Shown: positions 42,054-50,807 of the stretch, one piece after another | Layout: each line of letters starts with the position of its first letter | Numbering within the stretch: position 1 is the first letter of the stretch | Source: Myxococcus fulvus | GTDB taxonomy: Bacteria > Myxococcota > Myxococcia > Myxococcales > Myxococcaceae | Assembly (NCBI RefSeq): GCF_900111765.1 | Contig: NZ_FOIB01000013.1 | Coordinates: forward strand, 124,001 to 188,000 | Reading direction: 5' to 3' | DNA: 64,000 nucleotides | Program-made: the position numbers and the translations under genes | The notes under the pieces: generated by a model | The model's input: only the letters and a program-made list of their open reading frames with translations | The model's database searches: none | What the model was told of the DNA's origin: nothing

Positions 42054-43310
42054 CTACTTCATGGAGGCGTCGGGTGCGGGTGTCGGCGGGGTGACGACGG
42101 AGACCTTGCCCTCATCCTGCTGGAGGGTGTGCGTGCTGCCTGGCGTGTAGCGCTGGAACTCTTCCATCGTGGCGGGGACGTAGGTGATGGCGGGCTCGGC
42201 GTCGCCGTGGAAGCGCACGCTGTACTTCGCCTCGCGGGTGTCGCGCTCCTTCTCGCCGGTGCGCAGGGCCTTGGCGGGCTTGAGCTCGGCGGCGGTCGGC
42301 CAGTGCGTCTGCACGGTGGTGCCCTGGGCCTTCACGTCCCGCTCGTGCGTCCAGCGCCACGCCTTCCAGGAGTACCAGGTGGCGTCGCGCGGCACGCTGC
42401 GGTAGCGCGGCTCCTTGCGCGTGCGGCGCTCGTCGACGTAGCGGGGCTCCTTGCGCGTCTTTGTCACCGAGCAGTAGCGCGTCTTGCAGCGCTTCTCCCC
42501 ACCGGTGCAGGTCGTCTTGCAGGTGGCGAAGCCGTTCTTGTTGCTGGTGCAGGTCTCCTTGCACTTCTCGGGCGTGGTGGTGCAGTCCTCGCCGCAGGCC
42601 TCCTTGTCGCGATAGGTCTCGGTGGTGAACCCCTTCTGGACGCGCTCCGTGTAGGAGACGGTCTGGTAGCCGTCGAGCACCTGGTCGTCGTGGTGGTGGC
42701 GCTTGCCCTGGGCCTTCACCTGGAGGGCGTCCTCCGGTCGGTCCTCCTCGAAGCCCTCGTCGTCGACCAGTCGGTAGCGCTCCACGCTCACGGTGTGTTC
42801 CCAGGACACGTCCTGGACCTGGAGCGCGCGCGTCCACTCGGGGCCCTTGGCGGCGGTGGTGGCGGTGGCGGTCTCCTTTGTCGTGGACGACGCGCCCTCC
42901 ATCGCGCCGCGCATCATCGGGCAGCAGCAGAAGAGGGAGAGCAGGCCCAGGACGATGTAGCAGCCGATGCGGCGGGGCTTGCTCTTCCCGGTGGGCCTCT
43001 CGGGAGGAGGCGGCACGGAGTCGGCGGTGCTCGTGCCATCGACGGCGGAGGCGCCGCAGTTCTTGCAGCCGCCGTCGAGGGCGCGCTGGTCGCTCTCGCA
43101 GTAGGCGCAGCGCCAGTTGGGGCCGGAGGTGGCCATCCTGAGCAGCGCTTCGTCCGTCACGGTGACGGCGGAGGCGGTGTCCTCCGGCATCTCGTACTGC
43201 TCGCTGCCGTCCTTGGCGTTCTTGCAGCGCTGGCACACCATGTGGCGGCCGAGGTTGCGGTGGTTGCAACTCGAACAACGCCAGAACATCTCAATATGCC
43301 GCTCCGACAT
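42054..43310 (-). CDS. Double zinc-ribbon, single-pass membrane protein with Cys-rich C-terminal domain
   Basis: A 418-residue protein of no family known to me. The N-terminus has two zinc ribbons: WRCSSCNHRN...CQRCK near residues 10-30 and WRCAYCES...CKNC near residues 67-86. A proline-rich linker leads to one transmembrane helix around 114-133 that ends in CCCP. The outer part contains a cysteine-dense core (about 228-275, with ACGEDC, KCKETC, TCKTTC, RCKTRYC) and a duplicated TRKEPRY motif, then a long charged tail. The layout suggests cytoplasmic zinc ribbons tethered to a disulfide-rich extracytoplasmic domain. It is probably followed by the 11-bp hairpin and is expressed alone. Confidence 0.72.
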   Translation of the reverse strand: MSERHIEMFWRCSSCNHRNLGRHMVCQRCKNAKDGSEQYEMPEDTASAVTVTDEALLRMATSGPNWRCAYCESDQRALDGGCKNCGASAVDGTSTADSVPPPPERPTGKSKPRRIGCYIVLGLLSLFCCCPMMRGAMEGASSTTKETATATTAAKGPEWTRALQVQDVSWEHTVSVERYRLVDDEGFEEDRPEDALQVKAQGKRHHHDDQVLDGYQTVSYTERVQKGFTTETYRDKEACGEDCTTTPEKCKETCTSNKNGFATCKTTCTGGEKRCKTRYCSVTKTRKEPRYVDERRTRKEPRYRSVPRDATWYSWKAWRWTHERDVKAQGTTVQTHWPTAAELKPAKALRTGEKERDTREAKYSVRFHGDAEPAITYVPATMEEFQRYTPGSTHTLQQDEGKVSVVTPPTPAPDASMK

Positions 43311-43365
43311 CTTGGTGTTTTCCCCCTCGGGTGAGTACAGCCGAGCGGGGCGGCCTATAGCAGCT

Positions 43366-46300
43366 CTATCGAAGCGCCGCGAGCGCCGCGCTGACCTTCG
43401 CCACTGTCACCGACACGGGCGTCGTCACCTCCGGCGCGAAGATGGCCACGCGGAGCTCCTCGAAAGCCCACCGCAGCTCCTGCGCCGCCTCCTGGTCGCG
43501 CGCGGTGGCGCTCTTGGTGAGGAAGGTCTCCCACAGGGGCGTGAACGGCGCGGCCTTCCCCGCGTCCTTGCCTGGGTTCGCCACCGCACGCGACAGCCGT
43601 GCCTGCACCGCGCGCAGATAGCGCGGGTAGTGCATCAGGCGCGAGAAGGGAATCCACTCGATGAGCTTCGCGGGGAACAGCTGCGCGAGCTGCGAGCGGA
43701 TGTCCCGCACGGCCGCCGCGCCACTCGGCCCCTTGGACGCCGTCTTGAGCGCCGCGAGCGTCTGCGCGAGCTCCCCAGACGTGACGATGACGGCGTTCGC
43801 CCAGTCCCGTGCCTCCTGCTCGATGCGCGGCGACCCCTCCCGGAGCAGCGTCTCGAACGCCACCTTCGTGCGAGGCAGCGGCGAGCCCGGCGCGAGCTTG
43901 AACGCATCATCGACGGCACGCGCGAGCACGAGCGCCTTGAACGCATCGGCCTGTCCCCTCGCCGGCGGCGCACCGTCCAGGGACGGGAAGGGCTGCGGCA
44001 TCCGCGAGCCGCTGACCGCGACATGCCCGCGCGCGGCGAGCATCAAGAGCCGCCGGACTCCCGTGCGCGAGGCCGCATCGGCGGCCGCGGACGTCTCCAG
44101 CAGCACCAGGTCCACCGTGGCCCCTCGGTCTACGAGCGCGGGATAGCTGCGGACCTCGAGCCCACCGACCCGCCGGGTGACCACCGAGGGCAGCTCCCCG
44201 AACGTCCACGCCGTCAGCCCCTTTTTCTCCCAATCTGACGTCGGCGCCGCGCTGCGCAGCACCGCCCGAGCATGTCCTCCATGCTGCGCGAGCAGCGCAT
44301 CGGCGTCGCGGCTCCGCGCCAGCTCCTTCCCCTTCTCGTCGAGCACCCGGAGCGTGATGCGCAGGTACGGCGCCACGGCCTCCGCCCGGAATGCCTCCTC
44401 GGGCACCTCCACGCCACTCAGCCGGGACACCGCGCGCGCGAGCGCCGGAATCATCGGCCCGCGGAAGGGCACCAGCTCCTTCGCGAGGCGCTCGACCAGC
44501 TCCGGCAACGGCCCCAGCTGCTTGCGCTGCGCCCGAGGCATCTCCTCGAGGAGGGCCGTGATCTTCTCCCGATGCCACCCAGGGATGGTCCAGTCGAGCT
44601 CGCCCGGGACCAGCTGGGCGAGCAGCAGCAGCGGCACGCTCAGGGTGATGCCGTCGTCCTCGGCCGAGGGGTCGAAGGTGTACGTCACCGGCACGGACGC
44701 ACCGTGCAGGCTGATGGCATCCGGGTAGTTCGCCGCAGACAGCCCCGGGTCGTACGCGAGCGCGTCCTCCATCGTGAGCACCAGCACGTCGGGGTCCGCC
44801 GCCTCCGCCTTGCGACGCCAGACCTCGAAGCCCGCGCCGTCCGTGACGTCCGCCGGCAGGCGCTTGTCGAAGAACGTCAGCAAGGCCTCGCTGTCGAGCA
44901 GCTCGCTCTTGCGCGCCTTGTCCCGCAGGCTCGCCACGCGATCGAGCACCCGGCGGTTCTTCTCCTGGAACGCCCCTCGCGAGCGGTACTCGCCCCGCAC
45001 CAAGGCGTGCTCGATGAACATCAGCCGCGCCCGCTCGGGGTCCATGCCCGCCAGGGCCACGGGACGCTCCTTGAAGACCGGAAGCCCGAAGAGGGTCGCG
45101 CTCTCCTTCACGACGGCGCGCGCGGACTTCTCCGACCAGTGCGGCTCGGAGTAGCTGCGCTTGAGCAGGTGGTCCGCCGCCTCCGAGAGCCACTCCGGGT
45201 CCAGCTTCGCCACCGTGCGCGCGAACAGCTGGGACGTCTCCACCAGCTCGAACGCCATCACCCAGGCCGGTGGCTTCTTCGAGAGCGCCGACGAGGGGTG
45301 CACCATGAAGCGCGTCTGCTTCGCGCCCGTGTAGCTGCGCTGCTCCGGGTTCCACTGGCCGATGCGCGACAGGAGCCCGGTGAGCAGCGCCTGGTGCAAC
45401 ACGTCCCCGCGCACCGGCGCACCCTTGCCCTTCTTCGGCAGGCGCAGGTCGCGGACGGTCTCCTCCAACTGACGCTGGACGTCCCGCCACTCGCGCACCC
45501 GCAGGAACGACAGGAAGTTGTCCCGACACACCCGCCGCAGATGGGACGTCCCGCGGCTGTCCGCCTCGCGGATGAAGGCCCACAGCTTGAGCAGCCCCGT
45601 GAAGTCCGAGTGCTCGTCACGGAAGCGCGCGTGCAGTGCGTCCGCCTTCTGCGCCAGCTCCCGAGGCCGCTCGCGCGGGTCCTGCAGGTTGAGCGCCGCG
45701 GCGATGATGATCACCTCGTCCTGACACCCGTACTCGGCGCCGGCGAGAATCATCCGAGCGATGCGCGGGTCCACCGGGAAGCGCGCGAGCTGGTGCCCCA
45801 GGGGCGTCAGCGTGCGCTCCTTGCCCTCGATGGCCCCCAGCTCCTCCAGCACCCGCCAGCCCTCGGCGATGGCCTTCGGCTGGGGCGGATCGAGGAAGGG
45901 GTAGTCCTCGACATCACCCAGGCCCAGGGACTTCATCCGCAGGATGACGCCCGCCAGCCCCGTGCGCTTGATTTCGGGGTCGGTGAAGGCGGGCCGCGAG
46001 GTGAAGCTCGCCTCGTCGTAGAGGCGCACGCAGATGCCCTCTCGCACGCGGCCGCAGCGTCCCTTGCGCTGGTCGGCGCTGGCCTGGGAGACCGGCTCGA
46101 TGTGCAGCCGCGTGACACCCGAGCGCGAGTCGTAGCGCGACAGGCGCGCCACCCCCGTGTCGACCACGTAGACAATCCCCGGGATGGTGACGGACGTCTC
46201 CGCGACGTTGGTGGCGAGGATGACGCGGCGCTCGGGGATGGAGGCGAAGACCCGCGACTGCTCGGAGGCCGACAGGCGCGCATACAGGGGCTGCACCACC

Positions 46301-47076
46301 GTGCCGCGGAGGTTGCGCGCGTTCAGCGCGTTCTCGGCCTCGCGAATCTCGCGCTCACCCGGGAGGAACACGAGCACATCCCCGTCCGGGTCGAGCGAGA
46401 GGACGTTCGCCACCGAGTCGGCGACGGCGTCGGCCAGCTCATCGTCCTCGGGGGGCGGCTCATAGAGCACGTCCACCGGGAAGGTGCGGCCCTCGACCTG
46501 GATGACCGGAGCGCCGCCGAAGAACTGCGAGAAGCGCTCGGTCTCGATGGTGGCCGAGCTCACCACCACCTTGAGGTCGGGGCGACGGGGCAGGAGGCGC
46601 TTGAGCCACCCGAGCAGGAAGTCGATGGTGAGGCTGCGCTCGTGGGCCTCGTCGAGCACGATGGTGTCGTAGCGGCGCAGGAGCGGGTCGCTGTGGATCT
46701 GCGCGAGCAGGACGCCGTCGGTCATGAACTTCACGGCCGTGCTCCGGGACGAGCGGTCCTCGAAGCGAATCTGGTAGCCGATGTCCGTGCCCAGCTCCGT
46801 GCCGACCTCGCGAGCCACGCGCGCCGCCACGCTGGTCGCGGCGATGCGCCGGGGCTGGGTGACGGCGATCTGCCGAGGGCGGCCGCGCCCCATGGCGAGC
46901 AGGATCTTCGGCAGCTGCGTCGTCTTCCCCGAGCCGGTGGCCCCCGCGACGATGACCACCTGATGGGCGGAGATGGCCTTCGTGATGTCCTCCACCCGGC
47001 TCGAGATGGGGAGCTCGGGGGGGAAGCGCAGGGTGGGCTGGCCGCCAGGGGGCGGGACGGGTGAGTCGCCGGACAT
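43366..47076 (-). CDS. hrpA: ATP-dependent RNA helicase HrpA (DEAH box)
   Basis: A 1,236-residue DEAH-box helicase, close to the usual 1,300 residues for HrpA. Motif I GATGSGKT is at 45-52, motif Ia TQPRRIAA follows, motif II DEAH is at 141-144, motif III is SSATIETERF, and motif VI is QRKGRCGRVREG. The helicase-associated and oligonucleotide-binding regions follow, then a long C-terminal DUF3418-like region with PLPELVERLAKELVPFRGP. It acts on RNA or RNP in the cytoplasm; E. coli HrpA rescues stalled ribosomes by splitting them. The ATG at 47076 is chosen because upstream in-frame sequence is compositionally odd and would run into the divergent gene at 47192. Confidence 0.93.
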   Translation of the reverse strand: MSGDSPVPPPGGQPTLRFPPELPISSRVEDITKAISAHQVVIVAGATGSGKTTQLPKILLAMGRGRPRQIAVTQPRRIAATSVAARVAREVGTELGTDIGYQIRFEDRSSRSTAVKFMTDGVLLAQIHSDPLLRRYDTIVLDEAHERSLTIDFLLGWLKRLLPRRPDLKVVVSSATIETERFSQFFGGAPVIQVEGRTFPVDVLYEPPPEDDELADAVADSVANVLSLDPDGDVLVFLPGEREIREAENALNARNLRGTVVQPLYARLSASEQSRVFASIPERRVILATNVAETSVTIPGIVYVVDTGVARLSRYDSRSGVTRLHIEPVSQASADQRKGRCGRVREGICVRLYDEASFTSRPAFTDPEIKRTGLAGVILRMKSLGLGDVEDYPFLDPPQPKAIAEGWRVLEELGAIEGKERTLTPLGHQLARFPVDPRIARMILAGAEYGCQDEVIIIAAALNLQDPRERPRELAQKADALHARFRDEHSDFTGLLKLWAFIREADSRGTSHLRRVCRDNFLSFLRVREWRDVQRQLEETVRDLRLPKKGKGAPVRGDVLHQALLTGLLSRIGQWNPEQRSYTGAKQTRFMVHPSSALSKKPPAWVMAFELVETSQLFARTVAKLDPEWLSEAADHLLKRSYSEPHWSEKSARAVVKESATLFGLPVFKERPVALAGMDPERARLMFIEHALVRGEYRSRGAFQEKNRRVLDRVASLRDKARKSELLDSEALLTFFDKRLPADVTDGAGFEVWRRKAEAADPDVLVLTMEDALAYDPGLSAANYPDAISLHGASVPVTYTFDPSAEDDGITLSVPLLLLAQLVPGELDWTIPGWHREKITALLEEMPRAQRKQLGPLPELVERLAKELVPFRGPMIPALARAVSRLSGVEVPEEAFRAEAVAPYLRITLRVLDEKGKELARSRDADALLAQHGGHARAVLRSAAPTSDWEKKGLTAWTFGELPSVVTRRVGGLEVRSYPALVDRGATVDLVLLETSAAADAASRTGVRRLLMLAARGHVAVSGSRMPQPFPSLDGAPPARGQADAFKALVLARAVDDAFKLAPGSPLPRTKVAFETLLREGSPRIEQEARDWANAVIVTSGELAQTLAALKTASKGPSGAAAVRDIRSQLAQLFPAKLIEWIPFSRLMHYPRYLRAVQARLSRAVANPGKDAGKAAPFTPLWETFLTKSATARDQEAAQELRWAFEELRVAIFAPEVTTPVSVTVAKVSAALAALR

Positions 47077-47191
47077 GACCCCATGGACTAGCACTGAAGC
47101 GCCCGCCGTGCCCCTGACGAATGGTGTGGGAGCCTGCTCGGCCGGCGTTCCAAGGATGCATCCAGCGGGGGCCGTGCCATATCGTCGCCGG

Positions 47192-47644
47192 ATGAGCGCG
47201 GGGCGAACCCTCACTGACCTGATGGCCGAGGTGTCCAGCCGCGCCCGCGACTGGGCCTCCGTGCAGGAGCTCGGCGTGGAGCGGGAGACGGTCGTGGCCG
47301 CATGGCGGGCGAGCGACGACCCGGTGGCGATGTTGTTCCTGCTCGCCGCGCTGCATCCCGGCCGCGAGAAGGAGAAGTGCCTCGAGCTGGCGACCGCGCT
47401 GTCGTTCTTCGAGCCGATGCGGGTGCTGGCGCGCACGATAGAACGCTGGAGCAGTGGCGCCTTCCCCACGAACGGTCAGTCTCCGTTCTATTTCATGCGG
47501 CTCTACCAGCGGCTGCGCAGCGCCTTTCCGTGGGTCGAGGACACGAGGCTGGCTCAGCTCCAGCCCGAGCTCGCCGCGGCCATCCGCGCCGTCTTCCCGG
47601 ACCCGTACACGCTCGTCGGACCCGCGGCATCCGCTCCTGGGTGA
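47192..47644 (+). CDS. Conserved-looking hypothetical protein
   Basis: A 150-residue soluble, largely helical protein starting MSAGRTLTDLMAEVSSRARDW. It has no signal peptide, membrane segment or cysteines, and codon use is normal for the window, so I accept it as a real gene. Its core (ERETVVAAWRASDDPVAML and EPMRVLARTIERW) looks like a helical repeat bundle, but I recognise no family. It is divergent from the helicase gene, with 115 bases between starts, and ends at a bidirectional hairpin. Confidence 0.6.
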   Translation: MSAGRTLTDLMAEVSSRARDWASVQELGVERETVVAAWRASDDPVAMLFLLAALHPGREKEKCLELATALSFFEPMRVLARTIERWSSGAFPTNGQSPFYFMRLYQRLRSAFPWVEDTRLAQLQPELAAAIRAVFPDPYTLVGPAASAPG

Positions 47645-47660
47645 ACACGCCGGACCGCGA

Positions 47661-47683
47661 GAGGGCCCGTGGGGCAGGCCCTC
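47661..47683. terminator. Hairpin between convergent genes
   Basis: GAGGGCC at 47661-47667 pairs with GGCCCTC at 47677-47683; flanking CGCG bases can extend the stem with mismatches. It lies between stops at 47644 and 47699. Confidence 0.45.
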
Positions 47684-47698
47684 CCGCGAGTGCGCTCC

Positions 47699-48487
47699 CT
47701 ACCAGATGCAGGACAGCCCGCTGGACATGGTGGGGATCCCCGAGAGCGCCCCATCCGGGACCACACCGTGCGTCGGGTGGGTCGTGGCGTGCTTGCGCAG
47801 GCCGGGGGTGCTGCTGTTGATGTAGCCCACCGCGTAGAGGGTGGTGCTGGAGCGCTCACGCACCACGGCGCCGCAGAACGGCTCGTTCGGGACGCTCGCC
47901 AGCGTGCCCAGGGGGACCGTCTTCACGGCGCCGTAGCCGCCGAAGTAGGCGATGTCCGCGGGGTCGGTGAGCAGGAACTTGGCACCGGCGACGAACAGGT
48001 AGACCTGACTCGTCGTGCGCTCCTGGACCAGGGCGTTCTTGACGTAGGTGTAGTCGATGAAGCGGTCGTTCCAGTTGCTGTTCGGAATGTTGTGGACCTC
48101 CTTCCAGTCATCCCAGACGTCCAGCTCCGTGGGGTTGGGAATCCACCAGAAATACTGACCCACGACGACGTAGATGGGCGTAGTCCCAATCTGACGGAAG
48201 AGGGTGCCGTCCATGGGGACCTCGGTGTACGAGTCGATGGTGGCCTGGGGCAGGGGCACCAACGAGCGGCCCGAGTAGAGGCTGTGCTGCGCCGGAGGGA
48301 TGAAGAAGCGCGCTCCGCCCGCGACGTAGTAGCGGTTCGAGGTCTCGATTCCGAGCAGGACGGTGCCATCCGGCGCAGCCACGTAGCCGGCGAAGGCCTT
48401 CGCTCCGAAGAGACTCAACCCCAGGATGAGCCAGCGAGTGATGATGGAGAGGGAGGATGTGACACGCACGGATTTTTCTCCTGACAT
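47699..48487 (-). CDS. Secreted repeat-containing protein of unknown function
   Basis: A 262-residue protein with a basic N-terminus and a hydrophobic signal segment (RWLILGLSLFGAKAFAG) followed by a likely cleavage site. The mature part consists of aromatic-rich repeats of about 45-50 residues: NRYYVAGGARFFIPP, TPIYVVVGQYFWWIPNP and SQVYLFVAGAKFLLTDP are clearly copies of one unit, each followed by a helix-like turn and a conserved V/G. This suggests a beta-propeller or beta-barrel-like surface protein. No enzyme motif is visible. The start is ATG 48487, eight bases after an AAGG ribosome site. Confidence 0.72.
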   Translation of the reverse strand: MSGEKSVRVTSSLSIITRWLILGLSLFGAKAFAGYVAAPDGTVLLGIETSNRYYVAGGARFFIPPAQHSLYSGRSLVPLPQATIDSYTEVPMDGTLFRQIGTTPIYVVVGQYFWWIPNPTELDVWDDWKEVHNIPNSNWNDRFIDYTYVKNALVQERTTSQVYLFVAGAKFLLTDPADIAYFGGYGAVKTVPLGTLASVPNEPFCGAVVRERSSTTLYAVGYINSSTPGLRKHATTHPTHGVVPDGALSGIPTMSSGLSCIW

Positions 48488-48600
48488 GAGGGGGGCCTTC
48501 TGATTGTTTCCGCCGGACCCACGCGGGTCGGCAGGGGGTCTACGAAGGCAGTCCCCAGGTCTGGTCATGCACCTGGGTTTTCGAGGGAGATACTTGCGCC

Positions 48601-48978
48601 ATGACGACGAACCCAGACACGCCGCGAATCGACCGGGGCGACCTGTACTGGCTCGCACCCGATGACTCGCGCGGCCCCGCGCCGGCCTATTCACATCCTT
48701 ATGTGGTGGTGCAGGACGACGTCTTCAATCACTCGCGCATCACCACGGTGGTGGTGTGTGCGCTCACGTCGAACCTTCACCGTGCGAGTGAACCCGGCAA
48801 CGTCCTGCTCGAGCCCGGCGAGGGCGACCTCCCCCGCCAGAGCGTCGTCGTGGTGTCGCAAATCGAGTCGGTGGAGAAGACCCGCCTGGGAGCGCGCATC
48901 GGCGCGCTGTCCGAGGCGAGGGTGGAGCAGGTCCTCGCCGGCCTGCGCTTCCAGCAGGCGTCGTTCTTCCGGCGGTAG
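48601..48978 (+). CDS. MazF/PemK-like type II toxin (endoribonuclease), no visible antitoxin
   Basis: A 125-residue protein with the MazF/PemK pattern: RGDLYWLAP, then PYVVVQDDVFN, VVVCALTSNL, GNVLLEPGEGDLP, SVVVVSQIESVEKTRLG and a C-terminal helix. These cover the conserved RGD, the TSN strand and the S-Q-I strand of the mRNA-cleaving fold. The start has a GGAGAT site seven bases upstream. No small antitoxin frame precedes it: the 113 bases upstream hold the promoter of the divergent secreted protein. It may be a solitary MazF, as occurs in myxobacteria, where a MazF homologue was linked to developmental cell death and reported to pair with a distant partner. Confidence 0.85.
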   Translation: MTTNPDTPRIDRGDLYWLAPDDSRGPAPAYSHPYVVVQDDVFNHSRITTVVVCALTSNLHRASEPGNVLLEPGEGDLPRQSVVVVSQIESVEKTRLGARIGALSEARVEQVLAGLRFQQASFFRR

Positions 48979-48979
48979 C

Positions 48980-50608
48980 TCAGGGCTCGTTGAAGATGAG
49001 CAGCCCGCGCGAGGTGTCCACCACGTACACGTGGCCGTCGCCCGGCACGCGGATGCCGATGGCGCCATCGAGCAGTCCGTCGGAGCGCTCCGGGTCGTCC
49101 TCGCGGAAGGTGTTGAAGTGGGCGATCTCCTTCGGCTGCGGCGGAATGGAGACGTCCAGCACGCGCAGCCCCTCTTGGTAGTAGGCGATGTACAGACGCT
49201 TGTCCTTGAGGACCATGTTGTGGATGGACGTCTGGTTGCGCAGCTTGTACCGGCCGATGAGCGGGATGTTCGTGGGGTCGGTGACGTCCAGCACGCGCAG
49301 GTGGGTGCCCTGGTATTCGCCGCCCTCGAACGCGATGGTCCTCCCGCCGAACGTGCCCACCGCGCCCGCGTGGCTCATCGACGTGCTGTTGTCCGACGCG
49401 AAGGTGTACGCGCCCAGCTCCCTCGGGTTCATCGCGTCCTTCACGTCGAAGACGACGTAGCCCGAGCTGAAGTGGTTGACGTAGAGCCGGTCCTGATAGG
49501 CGAAGCTGTCGTGCGCCGAGGGCAGGTAGGACGTCGTGTCGGACACGACGATGCGGTTGAGCAGGGTCGGCTCGAGCGGCTTGGAGATGTCGAACAGCAG
49601 CGTCTCCCCATGGGCCGACGGACCGGGTGACACCGCGTACAGCCTGTCTCCATCGACGAAGAGCGTGTGGACGTTGAGAGGCGGGCCGCCGGGCACGTTG
49701 CGCACGAAGGTGGGATTCGCGCGCTCGGTGATGTCGAAGACGAGCACGCCCGTGTCCTTGCTCGCGACGTAGAGCGCGTCGCCGCGCGTCCAGGCCGCGT
49801 TCCAGTAGGAGTCTCCGGGGAGGGAAATCTTCTTCGTCAGCACGGGGCGGGCGCGGTCGCTGATGTCGAAGACGGTGAGTCCTCCCGGCGTCCGGGAGCC
49901 CCAGGTGACGGATACGACGTAGGCGTGGTGACCGTCGACATAGACATCCACCGGCTGTCCGGACGCGACGGCCGTCTCGGAGAGCAGTCGCAGGCCGCCC
50001 GAGGACTCGGCCTCGCCCCGTCCCCAGGTCATCCGCGCGGCCTCGAACGTCCCCGTGCCGCCCACCTTGCCGTTGGTGCAGCGCGCATAGCAGCCCGTCA
50101 CGTACCCGGGGCGGGAGACCTGGCAGCCCAGGAGCGCCACCTGCCGCTGGGCGTTCGCGAACTCGAAGCGACTGGTGACGTGGAAGCGGCCCGTCAGCTC
50201 CTGTCGGGTGAGGGGACGGGTGTCCATCGTCCCCACCCCGCCGCCCCGGGGGACCCTCAGGCCGACGAAGTCCGGGTACACGTCCTCGTTGCGCAGGTCC
50301 ACCTGGTAGATGCCATGCGGGTCCAGGGTGGCGAGCGAGGCCGTGTCGCACTTCGACACGTCGAACAGCGCGGGCGAATCACAGTCGAACGTCGTGCCGC
50401 GGGCGACGGTGGCGGTGCAGGGCGCGTACTCGCCCGGGTCCTCCCAGTCCGTGGGGTCCACGAGGGGCGTATAGGTGCCGTCCCAAGGGTCCACCGGCGG
50501 CGGAGGAGGCGGCGGCTCGGGCTGTCTGGGTTTGTCGTCCGAACAAGCGAGGGACAGCAGAGTGAGTCCAACGAGGACAGCGCGAACGACGGGTGACTCG
50601 AGGGCCAT
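48980..50608 (-). CDS. LVIVD-repeat beta-propeller lipoprotein
   Basis: A 542-residue lipoprotein with lipobox LSLAC and a proline-rich linker (seven prolines in a row) after the anchor. The C-terminal two thirds contain at least six repeats of the LVIVD type, such as GGLTVFDISDRARP, TGVLVFDITERANP, ETLLFDISKPLEP, GYVVFDVKDAMNP, THLRVLDVTDPTNI and EGLRVLDVSIPPQP, each about 45-50 residues, which should close a beta-propeller on the cell surface. Function is unknown; such proteins often have adhesive or choice-of-anchor roles. The stop lies one base past the convergent MazF-like stop. Confidence 0.85.
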   Translation of the reverse strand: MALESPVVRAVLVGLTLLSLACSDDKPRQPEPPPPPPPVDPWDGTYTPLVDPTDWEDPGEYAPCTATVARGTTFDCDSPALFDVSKCDTASLATLDPHGIYQVDLRNEDVYPDFVGLRVPRGGGVGTMDTRPLTRQELTGRFHVTSRFEFANAQRQVALLGCQVSRPGYVTGCYARCTNGKVGGTGTFEAARMTWGRGEAESSGGLRLLSETAVASGQPVDVYVDGHHAYVVSVTWGSRTPGGLTVFDISDRARPVLTKKISLPGDSYWNAAWTRGDALYVASKDTGVLVFDITERANPTFVRNVPGGPPLNVHTLFVDGDRLYAVSPGPSAHGETLLFDISKPLEPTLLNRIVVSDTTSYLPSAHDSFAYQDRLYVNHFSSGYVVFDVKDAMNPRELGAYTFASDNSTSMSHAGAVGTFGGRTIAFEGGEYQGTHLRVLDVTDPTNIPLIGRYKLRNQTSIHNMVLKDKRLYIAYYQEGLRVLDVSIPPQPKEIAHFNTFREDDPERSDGLLDGAIGIRVPGDGHVYVVDTSRGLLIFNEP

Positions 50609-50807
50609 GAGGGTGGGGCTCCTGTCGAGAGGCGACGTCCGGGGTGGACGCCCGCGCCCGTGGGGAAGCGGGCGTGCGCGGGATTACAAGCCACGCCAGG
50701 CGCAGGAGGGCCCCCACCCCGCGGAGCCTCCTCCACGGGGCAAGGACCGGTTGGTCGACGAGGCCCGCCGGACTAGGCTGGCGGGTTGGCCTCCTTCACG
50801 TCTGTCT

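Noticed and set aside
44272..47064. 930-codon plus-strand frame opposite hrpA
   Set aside because: Antisense of a fully conserved DEAH helicase; composition typical of a shadow frame.
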